Below, in pieces: positions 33,690 to 45,887 of a stretch of DNA of 64,000 bases. Below the pieces are notes generated by a model that saw only the letters and a program-made list of their open reading frames with translations, was not told the origin of the DNA and ran no database searches. The stretch lies in assembly GCA_002633025.1 (NCBI GenBank), contig NMRB01001073.1:156964-220963 (forward strand), given 5' to 3'. The position numbers and the translations under genes are program-made. Within the stretch, counting starts at the first letter, position 1; every line of letters begins with the position of its first letter. The DNA comes from Notospermus geniculatus (taxonomy: Eukaryota; Nemertea; Pilidiophora; Heteronemertea; Lineidae).

Positions 33690-33965
33690 CAAAAACAATG
33701 TATACTAATCATGAATTTAGCTCAATGTTCATTGTAAAGCAAATGATTCGAAGTAAAATGATATGAGCAAAAAAATTAGCGAGCGTTTCTTATGAAGTTT
33801 TGACAATAGTTAGACAACAAAAAATCATAAAACAACATCTGGTGATGCCATCAATGAATAAATTGTTTGTGAGACGGACCAAAACCGGGGATAGTAATGA
33901 AGAACGTTTAACATTTTGATGGTCTCATCCCATCACATTTGCAGCAATATGGAAGTTTATTTTTT
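33690..33965. repeat. Left member of mirrored repeat (inverse at 45888-46175)
   Basis: Shared blocks in inverted orientation: AATTTAGCTCA, GTAAAGCAAATGATTCGAA, ACATCTGGTGATGCCATCAA and TTTGCAGCAATATGGAAGTT. Confidence 0.75.
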
Positions 33966-34172
33966 TGTTTTTTCTCCGTCAATATTCCTATTTTTTGTGT
34001 GTGTGCAATCGATTGCTTCTGCTTCCGTATTGGGTGAGACACCAGTTATGTCATTGCAACTCACAAAACTATGTCGTGAATGCCGAGTTTTCAAATTGCC
34101 AAGTTATATAAATGTATTGCTTGAAAAAAAATGGAACAACGGCGAAGCAAATCGTTTAAAATTTAACCGATA

Positions 34173-34497
34173 TTAGTGAGGTTTCGCAAATCTGACGAAA
34201 CACGATGTACGAAATACGAAATACATTGACGAAATTCTATGACGTAATGTATTTCAGGAGATGTTTCGTACCATAAAATATCCCTGCTGCTAGAGCGTCT
34301 TTTAGTATATCATGTAAGATCGAGAGAGTTTTGGTGCACCCTGAATTTTTAAATTTAAACGAAAGATAAATTTCAAAGTAACTCTTGCAGCAGGCGATCT
34401 TTGTGGTACCAACCATCTCCTGAAATATATCATGGAAATGAAGTCCAATTTCGTATTTCGTACTTCGTGTTTCACCAGATTTGCGAAACCTCACTAA
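34173..34497. mobile_element. Fold-back MITE with TTAGTGAGGTTTCGC ends
   Basis: TTAGTGAGGTTTCGCAAATC and its complement bound 325 bp; inner CGAAATACGAAAT and CTCCTGAAATA stretches also pair. Confidence 0.8.
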
Positions 34498-34526
34498 TGT
34501 GGCATTCAGTATAAGGGTTGCATTAA

Positions 34527-34853
34527 GGGCGAGCCAACGTTTTCAATTTTTGAAACGTGGCCAGGCGTGGTAAATAAAAGATGTCAAAATACCATAAAAG
34601 TACAAGATATATATCATTTACATGCTTCCTCTCCAAGAAAATTGTACCTGTTTTTCGTGTTTGGTGAATTTCTTTGTTTACGATTATGTAATGTAATTAA
34701 GCTGCAATCCTTGGGACTTTCCTCATTTTCCGTGTCTATAAAGCACAGTGATCACATTGGACTATAAAAACAGTCAACTGTAGGTGTCTTTATTGCTTTT
34801 CTCAGAGGGGCCTGGATTGAAGCAATATGAAAATTCACAATGATGGCTCGCCC
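34527..34853. mobile_element. TTAA-flanked MITE (GGGCGAGCC ends)
   Basis: Ends GGGCGAGCCA and TGGCTCGCCC, flanked by TTAA at 34523-34526 and 34854-34857. An inverted, longer relative is at 44892-45594. No coding capacity. Confidence 0.8.
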
Positions 34854-34949
34854 TTAATGTTCTGCGAAGCAAATGACACACGACTTTGCATCAGAGGTCC
34901 AGGTGCTCCAAAACTAGCAGCACACTACATCAATATCGTTGCTCATACA

Positions 34950-35152
34950 GGCAATTTTCGTGGTCGCCACAAAAATGGCCACGTGTGCAGTGGCCTGCAA
35001 CGACCGCTCAACACGGAAATTTTGTGATGACGACGAATTTGATTTCTGGCGAAGAATATTGCTCGTTCATCGTCGTGTTGGCCAGTTGTGGTGTAGTGTG
35101 CTGTGGACCAGCAACCACCACAGAATATGCCGACCTCGAAAACTGCCTTCAT
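34950..35152. mobile_element. Short fold-back element
   Basis: GCAATTTTCGTGGTCG pairs with CGACCTCGAAAACTGC with two mismatches; weaker pairing continues inward. Confidence 0.5.
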
Positions 35153-35174
35153 AAGCAACGAAAGTTAGGTGCTA

Positions 35175-35768
35175 CACTAACAGGCCACAAGTTTAGGGCC
35201 ACCAAAGACTTTAAAAAAATCATCCATACATACTTTGTTTTTCAATATATTGTATATTAAGGAACAAATTTTAAGGAAAATTTAAGGAACAATTTAAAAA
35301 AAAATCATCCATACATGCTTTGTTTTTCAATATATTGTATATTAAGGAACAAGGATCATATGTAAGTAGGAGTTTTCACTTCTGCCCGTCGAGTTGGAAT
35401 GGGATAAGCTTGATCGTCCAATTCAGGGCAAATGTGTAAAAATTAAAGAACTTTTTGAATGCTTTAAATCATCTGGGGTCATTGCCAGGAACCTAATTTT
35501 AAAAATTACAGGAGCAGAAACCAATAATATATACCGGTATGTGTGTCAGATATTAAGGCCGAAGGGGATAATTTAATAAAAAAGCAACGTGCGAGCCAGA
35601 AATGGCTTTAAATGTCCATTTCTTTTGAAATTCCTTTGGATAACTACTTAGTTTGCATCTTCTGAAAATACTTTTGTCCGTTCCTACACAATTGTAAAAC
35701 AAACCACATATAGATACATCATGTATTTTTTTCTAAAATGGTCGGCCTCACACTTTTGGCCTGTAGTG
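35175..35768. mobile_element. Tc1/mariner-type remnant, internally deleted
   Basis: Termini CACTAACAGGCCACAAGT and CACTACAGGCCAAAAGT (inverted), flanked by TA. The interior has a frame (35394-35576) resembling a degraded Tc1 HTH (QGKCVKIKELFECFKSSGVIAR) and a tandemly duplicated 82-bp segment. No catalytic domain remains. Confidence 0.65.
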
Positions 35769-36274
35769 TAGTTATGACGAAAATGACGAAAGCGCACATT
35801 TTCAAACAAAGTTTAGGGTCGATATTTCACGTCAGATTCTGTCTCAACTGAAAAAAAGCAATCGGAAAACCATGTACTCGCCACAAAAATTCCCCTGCCG
35901 TTAGGATGCGAGACATTTCGATTAGATGAAATTTTCTATTCCCGAAACCAAGCGAGACAGTTAAAGGGATTGGCCAATGAGAGTCAACCTTCAATTCCAG
36001 AACCCAATACATCCGTGTTTGTAAACAGAGCTTCAAAGATTCTGTAGCACCTCACGCCATCATCACTGAGGAAATAACATTCATTACAATTCAATTCCCC
36101 ATTTCACGCTATACGATATTTTTTAAACTCATTTTCTTTGTTTAATTCATTGATTTAGATAAAAAAGCGAAACTAAATGTAAACGTTGTGGCTAGCTGTG
36201 TACACAGTTGCTGTTGATGTTCGGTGAACCAATCAGAAAATTCCTTACGTTCAGTGTAGGGATGATTTGGCAAC

Positions 36275-39200
36275 ATGGCTGCCGAGACAACAACAGTCCA
36301 GCATGTCCAGTCTTGGGTGAGAAAAAAGGTTTTTAAACATATAACCTTGGGTGAGGAGGTATTTAATCGGTGGCAAACACTGAAGTTGCTTTATGGCTAC
36401 AGGAGACACGATGATTTCGCCGCACATTTGCTGGATAGGTGAGTTTTGGTGTGCTAGGGCCTATAGGCCATCATCATCATCTGATCATGCATGCATCATG
36501 TGCATGCATGGACTCGATGACGATGGAGTATGGGGTGAGTGCACTGCACACTGTACATTTGATGTACACGGCAGTTTTCACACCTGACCAAAAGTCGGCC
36601 TAGCGGACTGTGTCTTTAGTTCAGGCCTAGGGCATGACACTGCACTGGATTTTTATTTATTTACCGGTAGAAGGAGCACATCAGCAGCAGAGGCTCAAGA
36701 CAAGTCAAGCAAGTTTAAACCCTGCTCAACTCATGTCATGCATGCATGCATGGGCGAGCGATGGCCCTGTTGTCAGTGTTGAGGATCGTCAGAGTTGTGC
36801 TAAAATGGGTAAAAAATAGGCAAGAAAATTTGAGGCAGGAGGTGATGCTAAACTACAGATTTTCAGGCCTTTTCTTCTGAGGCGCGCTAAAATGTGCATG
36901 TGCCTTGTAAAAAAAATAAAAATTCTAGTATTGTTTGCGAGGCGCATGCACATTTTAGCGTGCCTCAAAAGGAAAGGCCTGGATTTTTTTTATCTCGCCT
37001 TAGGCCTAGGCTACCATACATGCCATATGCACACACACAACTAAACATGCACATTATTGTGGAGTGCTATGGATTCAATTTCAAAATCAAATTTTTGGTT
37101 GGTCGGCATATTTGAATTGCCTTCACCTTGGTTAAACATGCTAAAACTTGGACTGTTTTATTTTTACAGATTTCAACAGGACGCCCCTTCACAAAGTGTT
37201 TCATCCACAGCTGCGGAGAGTCCAGTTCCAGGCTTGCCACGTGAACCTGTGTCGTCCACACCACTTCTAGCCAAGCAGGGGTTACGGTCAGCAGCAAGGC
37301 ACATATTTTCTCCAGGATTCAGTCCTTTTCAAAGGTGAATTAGCCTGTCGACATTGGCAATGTCAGTGACTGTGTGTGTGTGTGTGTGTGGGGGGGGGGG
37401 GGGGNNNNNNNNNNNNNNNNNNNNNNNNNNNNNAGTTTTGCTGTGTCATAGTTGCCTGTGGTAGATACACGATTGTCTCTGTTCTGTAGTGGCTCTTCCT
37501 GCACAGGTTAAAGGGGCCACCAATTTCAAAGAGTCAGCATGTCAGTGTTCTGAATTTACTCAATACTGTTCTTTTCTTTATAGAGAGAATCTCATTGGAG
37601 CTGTAGAGTTGGTGCCTGCAGATGACTGCCTAGACAATACAACCCTTACTGCAGCCGAGGAGTTGTTACCTGTGGGTGACCATCTAGATGATACAACCTT
37701 AACTGTATCTGAGCATTTGTTACCCATGGATGACCGGGTTGTAGACGATACAACTTTAACTGCAGATGTTGACTTGTCAGTTGTGTTGGCAGATGAGGAA
37801 GTTCCTGCAGAAGCTGCTAACCTGGATATTTCTGACCTTGGGACTCTTATTTGCCATGATGTGAGTGCTGAGGATGATGCCCGAGCTGAAATGGAGATGT
37901 CGGTCATTGAGGACTTAGAGCCTATTGCCCAGGATCAACATGAAGACATGGAGATCTCGACGTCGAGTAGGGAAGACTTGGAGTCACCTGTTGCACATGG
38001 TGATCAGAGTAGTGGAGCAGCTGTGGATCCTACCTCACATGTATACATCTGAAGATTCTGGTGTAAGTTTCAGATTTGAAAGCGACTATCGTTGCACGAA
38101 ATCTTGTGAAATGTCTGCTAGCAGAAATATCATCCCAAAGAGGGGGTCCAGCTCCTAATTGTGTCCTCTTGGAGGCATGTAATTCAATTTGAACTCTTCA
38201 TTGTACTTGGAGACATTATACCGGGCAGTCATGATCCAGTCCAAATTAAGACCAATTTTTTGGAATTCACAAAAGTTCCAAGTTTGTATTTATTGCTGGC
38301 AGCAATAAAAACAAACCAGCGCAATGACAGTTCCTTTTATAATAGTAGAAATTGTCTCAACTTGACCAAAATTGAATTATCCCCTTCAATCTGAATTGTT
38401 TATTGCCAATATGATATACAAATCGAGTTTCTAAGGTGAAAGACATTGCTTCCTACCAGAATCGAACCCACAGACCCTCGCATAAGGCATCAATCGCCAG
38501 CACTAAGGGGCAGCACGCCTTAAACCACTAGGCCAAATCCCCATCTGCAAAAAAGATGGTTCAATGGCCCATGTTTAAACGAAGCGTCCATCAGTACCCT
38601 GCGAGTAGTCCAACCAATCTCCGACCCAAACAGTTTTATGTTATGCGAGGGGTCACAAATAATGGAGATACAAGTAAAGAATATGATATACAAATCGAGT
38701 TTCAAAGGTGAAAGACATTGCTTCCTACCAGGATCGAACCCACAGACCCTCGCATAAGGCATCAATCGCCAGCACTAAGGGGCAATGATTGCCAATGATA
38801 TTCAATGGTCAAAGACCAGAGAATTCTTTCCTTTGTCAGCATCAGATCCAGGTGGAAAGATGAATGACAGTGGAATGCCCACAGTCACTGAGTCAACACC
38901 ATTTCAAATTCATCTGTGTTTTTTGGTTGTGTAACACTTTATTCATTGTTTTTCAGGCGACAAGCAAATCGATTGGACCTCGCCAAATTCATGGATGCGA
39001 TCAGCTTGACGATGTTGAAGAGGACGTTAAACTTCTGCCAGATGGATACGAAGGCAATATCTTCACACAATGGAAACTCGATAAGGAGCAGGAAATGTGC
39101 ACTAAAGAAAGGGCTATTGTCACCATTGACAGCATCCATAGTTTAATCAGACAGGTGCATGGGGTGTCTTGTGCTGCTGAAGTGAAAATCCAACATAAGA

Positions 39201-40904
39201 CTGTTGGTTGTGTTACGTGCCTGTGGTGGCGGTGCAACGATGGACATGATGGGGAATGGGAATCATCTGAGAGAGTGAACGGATCATATGTGGATAATTT
39301 GCTCTTTGCATCGTCAATAATTTTCAGTGGCAATAACTTTTCTAAAATGTCATTCTTTGCAAAGTGCTTGAATATGGCTACCATTGCCAAGTCAACTTTT
39401 TCACTCATGTGTAGACTGTATGTGTATCCAGTGACTGCATTTTACAGGAATTTTCAGCAGGATCTTATCCTTCACAATGTGAAAAATATACCCCTTGCAC
39501 TGTGTGGTGATGCTGGGAATGATTCACCAGGGCACTCAGCCCAGTACAGTGTGTATTTCTTTGGTTGCCAGCTGGGATACTTATTACACTATGAGCTTGT
39601 GGACAAACGTGAAGTATCTTTGAAGTCACCGAATATGGAAAAGGAGGGTTGCCTTCGAGGCCTTAGGTTCCTAAAGGACAAAATAAAGATCGTTGACTAC
39701 ACAACCGACCAACACCCGCAAATAAGGAGTATGATGAAAACATCCTTTCCCGAAGTGACCCACCAGTTCGATATCTGGCATAAAAGTGTCAAGATTGATA
39801 AACATCTGCTGGAAGCCAGCAACCAGAGGGGTTGCCATGACTTGCGAGAGTGGAAGCCAGCTATAAGGAATCACTTCTGGCACAGTGCCAAAGTAGCAGA
39901 TGGCAGTGTTGAAAAGATGAAGGTAAATTTTACTCTTTTGGTCTTCCAACTCTTTTGGTCTTCCAACTCTTTCTATCTCCATGGCCTGTTGTGACATCAT
40001 CAGCAGCTATCCATCAATTTGTTCCAACTTAGACAGGAATTATTTTACTTTTCAGGAAGTCTGGAGAAGTGTGTTGTACCATGTTGCAGGGGAGCACGAG
40101 TGGCCTGGAGGACAGTGTTTACATGGACCAGTGGTAGATGACAACAGGAAACCTGTCCTTCTGAGACAAACTCCAGCGCACCAAGCGCTTGTGAATATTG
40201 TCACTGCAAAGGACCTGATGCGTGACATGGATTACTTCGTCCATTTCAGGTGAGAAAAGGAAGATAGGTGGCAGAACAAGAACACACCAAACAGGTCCCA
40301 TGAGTATTATTGTAATGACATTTTTTTATTTTCAGGCACACATACATGATGGAGAATGCAATGAGCCTCAGATTAGTCTATGCTCCGAAGCGACTGTCAT
40401 TTGAGTGAGTACAATAATTTTCTCTTTTGAACATGACACATGGAGTCCACCCTCTACTTGAATCATGTGATCAACTTATCCTGTCCTCAAACATTGCAAC
40501 AGTTATTGTTGGTGCAATTTGCAGTTCATGGCCTTACCAATACTTTTTCTAATTGCAGCTTCGATGCTATGACCAGTCGGACTGATATGGCATTCATTGA
40601 CCACAATCATCATGTTCATCGAAATTCTGCCACAGACAAAGATGGACAGGTGCGCTATAGTCGTGCATGGAACAAGCGAGCTGGAAGATGGACTGTCAAA
40701 CCCATCAAAGAACCCAAGGATTACAGTTACTTGCCAGTCCTGAGTGCCTTGACTCTACATCTGAAAGCCATTGATGAGGGACAAATGTCCAGGAAAAAGA
40801 CACTCCACCCAAAAGATCCAAAACATATAGCTGTCAACATTGCAGCTGTCCCTGCCCAAGAAACAAAGGAACTGGTGAAAGGCATGAAATCAAGATTCAA
40901 GTAG
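36275..40904 (+). CDS. Kolobok-like transposase, 786 aa, seven exons
   Basis: Exons: 36275-36438, 37170-37334, 37584-38040, 38957-39922, 40056-40249, 40336-40404, 40559-40904. Donors GTGAGT, GTGAAT, GTATAC, GTAAAT, GTGAGA, GTGAGT; all acceptors AG; phases agree throughout (2361 nt with stop). The ATG context is CAACATGGC. Residues 1-55 have a W..LK.LYGYR..DDFAAHLL pattern; exon 3 has three acidic DDTTLTA-type repeats. Exon 4 carries the core: a C345/C348/C354 cluster, CGDAGNDSPGHSAQY (D447), YTTDQHP (D513) and THQFDIWH. Later exons end with DHNHHVHR. This layout matches transposase-like proteins I associate with Kolobok; the superfamily call rests partly on the TTAA flanks. Introns contain a TG microsatellite with an N gap and SINE copies. 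Confidence 0.75.
37371..37433. repeat. TG/G microsatellite and 29-N assembly gap
   Basis: TG repeat followed by poly-G and unresolved bases, in intron 2 of the transposase-like gene; no coding consequence expected. Confidence 0.8.
38419..38790 (-). mobile_element. tRNA-derived SINE, tandem (second copy partial)
   Basis: On the minus strand an A-box-like TGGCCTAGTGG and a B-box GGTTCGATTC lie in a tRNA-Ser/Leu-like head (long variable arm). The segment starting AAATCGAGTTTC recurs after 272 bp (38691). The same arrangement with a 263-bp period is found at 61579-61910. It lies in intron 3 of the transposase-like gene. Confidence 0.75.
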
Positions 40905-41461
40905 TAAAAGGTGGGCCATGACAGTTCCCTGTATTGAGAGACCAGCTCAACTGTAGGGTGGCCCAGAAAGTACATCGTGTCAAGGCCACCCAGTACTAAC
41001 CAACTTTTTCTGTACCCGTAATCTACTCTGAGAAAGCAAGAACATATTTTTTGCTTCAAAAATGTTTTATTTTCACTTTGTACAAATCCACACTTCTTTT
41101 ATCTTTACAGCTACACTCGATTATTCAGTGGTACAAGTGTAACATCTGTGAGTGTTTCTGTAGCTCATTGTTCCCCAACAATAGACGCGCCTAGCATGGT
41201 TATTTTTCGGTTAGTTGCCGCTTAATCCGTCAGGAGGGAAACAATAAGAAAAACACAGAAATACGGGGAACACTGATCTGCGTTACACCGGCCTCCACCC
41301 GAAGATGTCACCCTCAAACACTGAAACTGCGGGTGCTTCAACAATAGATGTCGCCACCAGGCAAACGCATCCGCAGATGGTTTTGTTGTTTGGATTTTTG
41401 CACAGTTCACTGTCATTAGGAGCTCTGTAACTGATCATATGTATACTGGTAACAGTATATT
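40905..41461. other. Intergenic region between the convergent transposon genes
   Basis: 557 bp separating the two stop codons; would hold both 3' UTRs. No further signal identified. Confidence 0.5.
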
Positions 41462-43158
41462 TTATAGCCTGCCCCGGACATTTCCTGCCTTAAAACCCGT
41501 GTACACACCATCTGCAGAGGGCCACTTGTCTCTGATTAACCAGACCACGCATGACGGAATCACCACACGATTGCCCTTACCAAGGTGCCCATACTGCCAC
41601 ATGACAAACTGTCTGTACCCCTGATGCCTCATTGCTTCGTTATGATGTCGGGGATACATTACGTAGAAGTCAGCATTTGCGTTCACTGCCGTTCTAACAA
41701 CTTGGTCATCAATGCAGACTCGCTTACAGGGTGGAGACAGTGAAAGACAAAACCTTTGCCTGCAGCATCGTTGTTCTTCACGGGTTGGCATTGGCCGGCA
41801 TCTTTGGCATTTGCACCATGGGGGAGGAGGGACCTCTGGATGGGGATCTGGTTGTGGTAGGGCAGCCACTCCTGTTGTAGGGATGTCAATTTCTTCCAAC
41901 AGGTTTGGATGATTTGCTAACACCATCCTCAGGTAACCTCTGACCTCATCATCCTGCATTCCAGCCACAAGTTCCTGAAAAAGGGCATTTCTTTGCATTG
42001 AACATGTACTGTACTTTTATGCCCACTGCTCACTTTACAGAGAGGGAGAGTATTGTATTTATCAACTGTGGAAGATGTGTTTTTGACATGTATGAAAAAA
42101 TAAATTTGCTAATTTGTTATGAAAGCTTGTACTTTTACTAATTTTACATATTTTATCATCAACTCTTTTAGGCTGCTTATGCTTCTATCTTATGGGCTGG
42201 AAGTGAGAAGACATGCAGTGCATAACTTCATGTATGAACTCCGGTACCAACCTCAAAATAATCATAGTTGTCTGGCGGTTGCTGCGATTCTTGGGGTTCA
42301 TTCTGGTTCTGGGTGGATCTGGATGGTGCCTTTTCAGCTGAACGTCCGGTTGGAACAATCTGCTCTTGAGCCTGAAGAGGAGAACAAAGCATAATGGAAA
42401 CGATAAGAATAAAGGGCCTACTCTTGTGCATTAGGCCCACAAAAAAATTAGGCCTAAAACAATTTCCAAAACTGAAGGGAGGCAATATTTTAATGTGAAA
42501 TGCATTGCAAAAATTTCAGGGGTCTTGGCACATTTTCAGGGGCGGGCACGGGGAAAATCACCATTTTTTTATTTGGCATTTAGGTAGGCCTACCGGTAGG
42601 GCTACTATTGTTGGTCAATCCTTTCCCAAATGAAATTTTTGTAGGGTCTGCAAAACCTGTGCTCAAGTCATGTCAGTACTCGACATATTTGCCTACCCAT
42701 GTCATGCATGTGTTAGGCCTAATGCACTTCAGGCCTGTGTAGGCCCCTACCTTATTTTTACAAATCCCTGGCTTGCACTTGCAGGTCTCAGTACAAAGGG
42801 AGCTGCCCCCCTTACAACCACATTTCTTCGTCAGACACGCCCCTTTGCAATTGCATCCACTAGGACGTAGCGGGACCACTGGTGGGGGTACTGTCACTGG
42901 CAGTGTCCCATCTGCAGCATCGACGTGCACCTCCTGTACATACTGTGCATCGTGTGGTGATATTGTCAGTGTTGATGGACCCGGCGGCGTTGGCGTTGCT
43001 CTTGCTGCTGCTGTCGATCCTCCTCCTTCAACAATCCCAGAAAACCCAGGGCGCAAGTTTAATAACCTTCCACTTGAAACAAACACATGAACTGGCCTTG
43101 GTGGAGAGTCCGGCCGCAACGTAAAACGCCCAAATGATTTCTTGTTTACGTTCGCCAT
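41462..43158 (-). CDS. CXC-cluster plus P2X7 ballast-like zinc domain protein, 346 aa
   Basis: Exons: 43158-42751, 42371-42252, 41974-41462; donors GTAGGG and GTTGGT, acceptors CTTCAG and TTTTTCAG, all junctions phase 0 (1041 nt). Residues 102-133 form a cysteine cluster (GCNCKGACLTKKCGC, CTETCKCKPGIC) like CXC/tesmin DNA-binding motifs. Residues 229-336 match the cytoplasmic C-terminal domain of P2X7: WCKCQRCRPMPT, ...QRCCRQ, CKRVCIDD, HNEAMRHQGYRQFV, GHLGKGNRVVIPSCVVW, then IRDKWPSADGVYTGF. No channel part or membrane segment is present. It shares one transposon with the transposase-like gene, so a role as accessory DNA- or zinc-binding factor is inferred. A TAGGCCTA octamer ends one base from the ATG. 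Confidence 0.8.
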
Positions 43159-43937
43159 TAGGCCTATCGGATGACAGGATGACACGATGTTCAGCTGTCA
43201 AACTACCGAACGCACGTGGCTTTGTTTACATCCGCTGCCGATGCTGGTGGGCGGAGATAACCGCGATCGTGCGATTCGTATTTGATGAAATATTATAAAG
43301 TAATTTTAATAACTGAAAGCGTGACGGGGCTATTCACCATAAAATACAAAAGCTGCCGTATGATGTATTGAATTAAATAACATGCGCCGGCGGCCGAGTT
43401 AGGAATCTGTGTTTACAAACACGGGTGTATTGGGTTTTGGAATTGAAGATTGACTCTCATTGGCCAATCCCTTTAAGTAACCTCCTTATTGTCATTGAAA
43501 TAGGCCTATGCCACGGACGCACCGGGTGTACAAAAGCATTGTGCTGGACAATATTTTTGAAAGAGTGTAGGTTTTGGCAACGAACCATGATCAGCTTGTC
43601 CTTGACGCTTAATTTTATTAACAATACATGGTTATTCATAAATAAGACGGTTCAACCTTCGACCGCCGCACTAAAACGGCGCTGTATGTTTCCACTACCG
43701 CCCCCTTAAACCAACCAGAATCGTTTCTTAATTATGAAATCTCTAGAAAACCACAAAATACCGAACAAAAACGCATTAATCGTGAAATAATCGCTATAAT
43801 AAACAGCCGGGACACTTCTAGGCATAAAAACTAACATATCCCAGCTCATTGTCTTGAGATACGCTAATGCCTTAGTGCCGAAAAATCCGTCGAAAGCTCA
43901 ATTTGGACCCAATATAATGGTCACTTAAAGGGACAAT

Positions 43938-44560
43938 ATTCCTCCACAAAACGAAGAGGCGTATGTTTGCAGGCATCAGTACCCGGCAATAAACGTGCAA
44001 GGTGTGTGCTCAGATGATAAGAAATTCCTCAACATTGTGGCTAACTGGCCAGGGGCTACTCACGACGCCTTCATTTGGCGGCAATGTCATCTGAACCAAC
44101 TGCTGCAGAACGGTGTAGGAGGCGATGGCTATCTTCTCGGCGATAGCGCATACCCATTGGCGCCGTGGCTCATGACACCGGTTCGAAATCCACGAAACGA
44201 GGCGGAGAGGAGGTATAATTCTCATCACAGACGCATCAGACAAACAATAGAAGGAGCATTCTCTAGGTGGAAAATGCGGTGGTTATGCCTGCATAGAGAG
44301 GGTAAGTTATAATCATACAAAAAATAAGTGAAGTTGTGTCATTTGTAATGTCTCAGCGAGACTCACTGACCCTTATTCGGTTTATATCCTATTCCCTATG
44401 GTTTGTTTTCCTGTAAATAGGTGGTAGCCTTACACTCCGTCCTGAAAGAAGCTGCAAAGTAATCATCGCTACTGGTGTCTTGCACAACATATGCGAGGAG
44501 CATGGATTACCTGTGCCACGAGTTGCACCACCCAATTTGGTGGACAATCCTGACAACTAA
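43938..44560 (+). pseudogene. PIF/Harbinger transposase, C-terminal part (5' truncated)
   Basis: Two exon-like pieces, 43938-44301 and 44421-44560 (donor GTAAGT, acceptor AAATAG, frame kept). Motifs: NEEAYVCRHQYPAINVQGVC, FLNIVANWPGATHDAF, LLGDSAYPL (catalytic D) and IEGAFSRWKMRW (catalytic E region), ending ATGVLHNICEEHG. The N-terminal part with the first D is missing. This copy differs from the remnant at 3446-4560 and is better preserved; it lies just outside the right end of the Kolobok-like element. Confidence 0.8.
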
Positions 44561-44891
44561 CATGTATGAATATTACTTCGAATCTCAGCATAATTTGCGA
44601 ATGAGGTGAAAAAAACATCTGTATCAATACTTTTGCAACCCACTGTACCTGCTCCATTTGCACATGCAAACTGCATAAGCAAATGACAGGGGCCTGCATG
44701 CTCAGCTGAGAAAACATGGACCCCGCGGGGGTAGGCAGCCAGGACAGACTAGACCCAAACAGACCAAAACACTTAATTCCATGACGTCACATTACAAACA
44801 ATACAGGCCGGCATCAACAATACGATTCTATTACATTTCCTGTCTGTGAATGACAATTTGACTGCTGCCGACTCAGTTCAGGAGCTATTAA

Positions 44892-45594
44892 GGGCAAGCT
44901 GTTGCTGTTGCTTGGATCCAGGCCCCTCTGAGAAAAGACACCTCCAGTTGACTACTGTGACCACTGTGCTTTAATTTATAGACACAGAAAATGAGCAAAG
45001 TCCCACGAATTACAGCTTAATTATGTTACACAATCAATTCACCGAACATGAAAAACAGGTAGGCCTACACTTTTCTCAGGGAAGAAGCATGTAAATAACA
45101 CATTCAGGGAGTGCAGCAATGTCGCAAACCCATAGAACCTGGGGCGGCAAGGGTGTCTTGACCTGCACTTCATATACACCATCCATGATCAGGACATTTT
45201 ATGTAGTTCCAGGAAGTAAAACCAAGTGTCATGGCCGCCCTGTTTTGGAAAATCTGGCAGCATTACGGAATTCACACGTGGAGTACTCTATATCTGTTGA
45301 AAATATTGCTATCAAAAGGGGTGGACTGGGTAGAAAAAATATCAAACTTTATGATAAGCACGATGTTTGATCTTCAAAATGTGACATTTCTTTGGAAAGT
45401 GTTGCGAATAGTAGTCTTTTGTTTCAGCTTATTAGCTACCGGTAATTAGTGCATTCTAAGATGTGTCTCATTAAATTTCTTTCGACTCATAGACCCCGCA
45501 GGTGCCTTCATTTTCGTCATATAACTTGTACTTTTACGGTATTTTGACATGTTTTATTTACAAGGCTCCAAAAATTCGCAACGTCAGCTTGCCC
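44892..45594. mobile_element. TTAA-flanked MITE (GGGCAAGCTG ends)
   Basis: Inverted, longer relative of 34527-34853: GGGCAAGCTGACGTT / AACGTCAGCTTGCCC ends, TTAA at 44888-44891 and 45595-45598, shared interior (ATGTCAAAATACC, GAGGGGCCTGGAT). It has TAGGCCTA (45060-45067) where the other copy lacks it. Confidence 0.8.
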
Positions 45595-45887
45595 TTAAAC
45601 TTCAAAAAGCGGGATTTCCTTTGATAACCCGATATACATGTACGTCTAGTTTTAGTTTAAGAATATAGTTAACAGCACATAATGAAGTGAGCCTATGCAG
45701 GTACTAAGTCTCGTATTGAATTGCGAACTCTGATTACTTCCAAAAGATCAATTAAGAAAGGAACTTTGTTTACGGTAAGTGGGATTCTCCCGTATATTAT
45801 GGGAACTCGACAGATCAGAAGTGAAATTTTGGGAATCATTTTGGTGCTAATTCAGAATTGCTGAAAGTGCTCATGCACGTGACGAAA

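Larger units (their letters stand above)
35965..43472. mobile_element. Kolobok-like DNA transposon, two convergent genes, 7.5 kb
   Basis: Terminal inverted repeats of about 70 bp begin AGGGATTGGCCAATGAG and differ at about five positions (35965-36033 and 43404-43472). TTAA flanks both ends (35961-35964, 43473-43476). The element holds a 7-exon plus-strand transposase-like gene and a 3-exon minus-strand gene, meeting tail to tail. TTAA duplications are used by Kolobok and piggyBac; the transposase motifs do not look like piggyBac. Confidence 0.85.

Noticed and set aside
34939-35158. Overlapping small proteins on both strands
   Set aside because: The similar frames on opposite strands arise from a fold-back element.
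36393-36587. Separate small gene
   Set aside because: Shadow frame spanning exon 1 and intron 1 of the transposase-like gene.
43159-43185. Upstream start for the P2X7-like protein
   Set aside because: The frame extends upstream only through a GTG, not an ATG; the ATG at 43158 has good context and was chosen.
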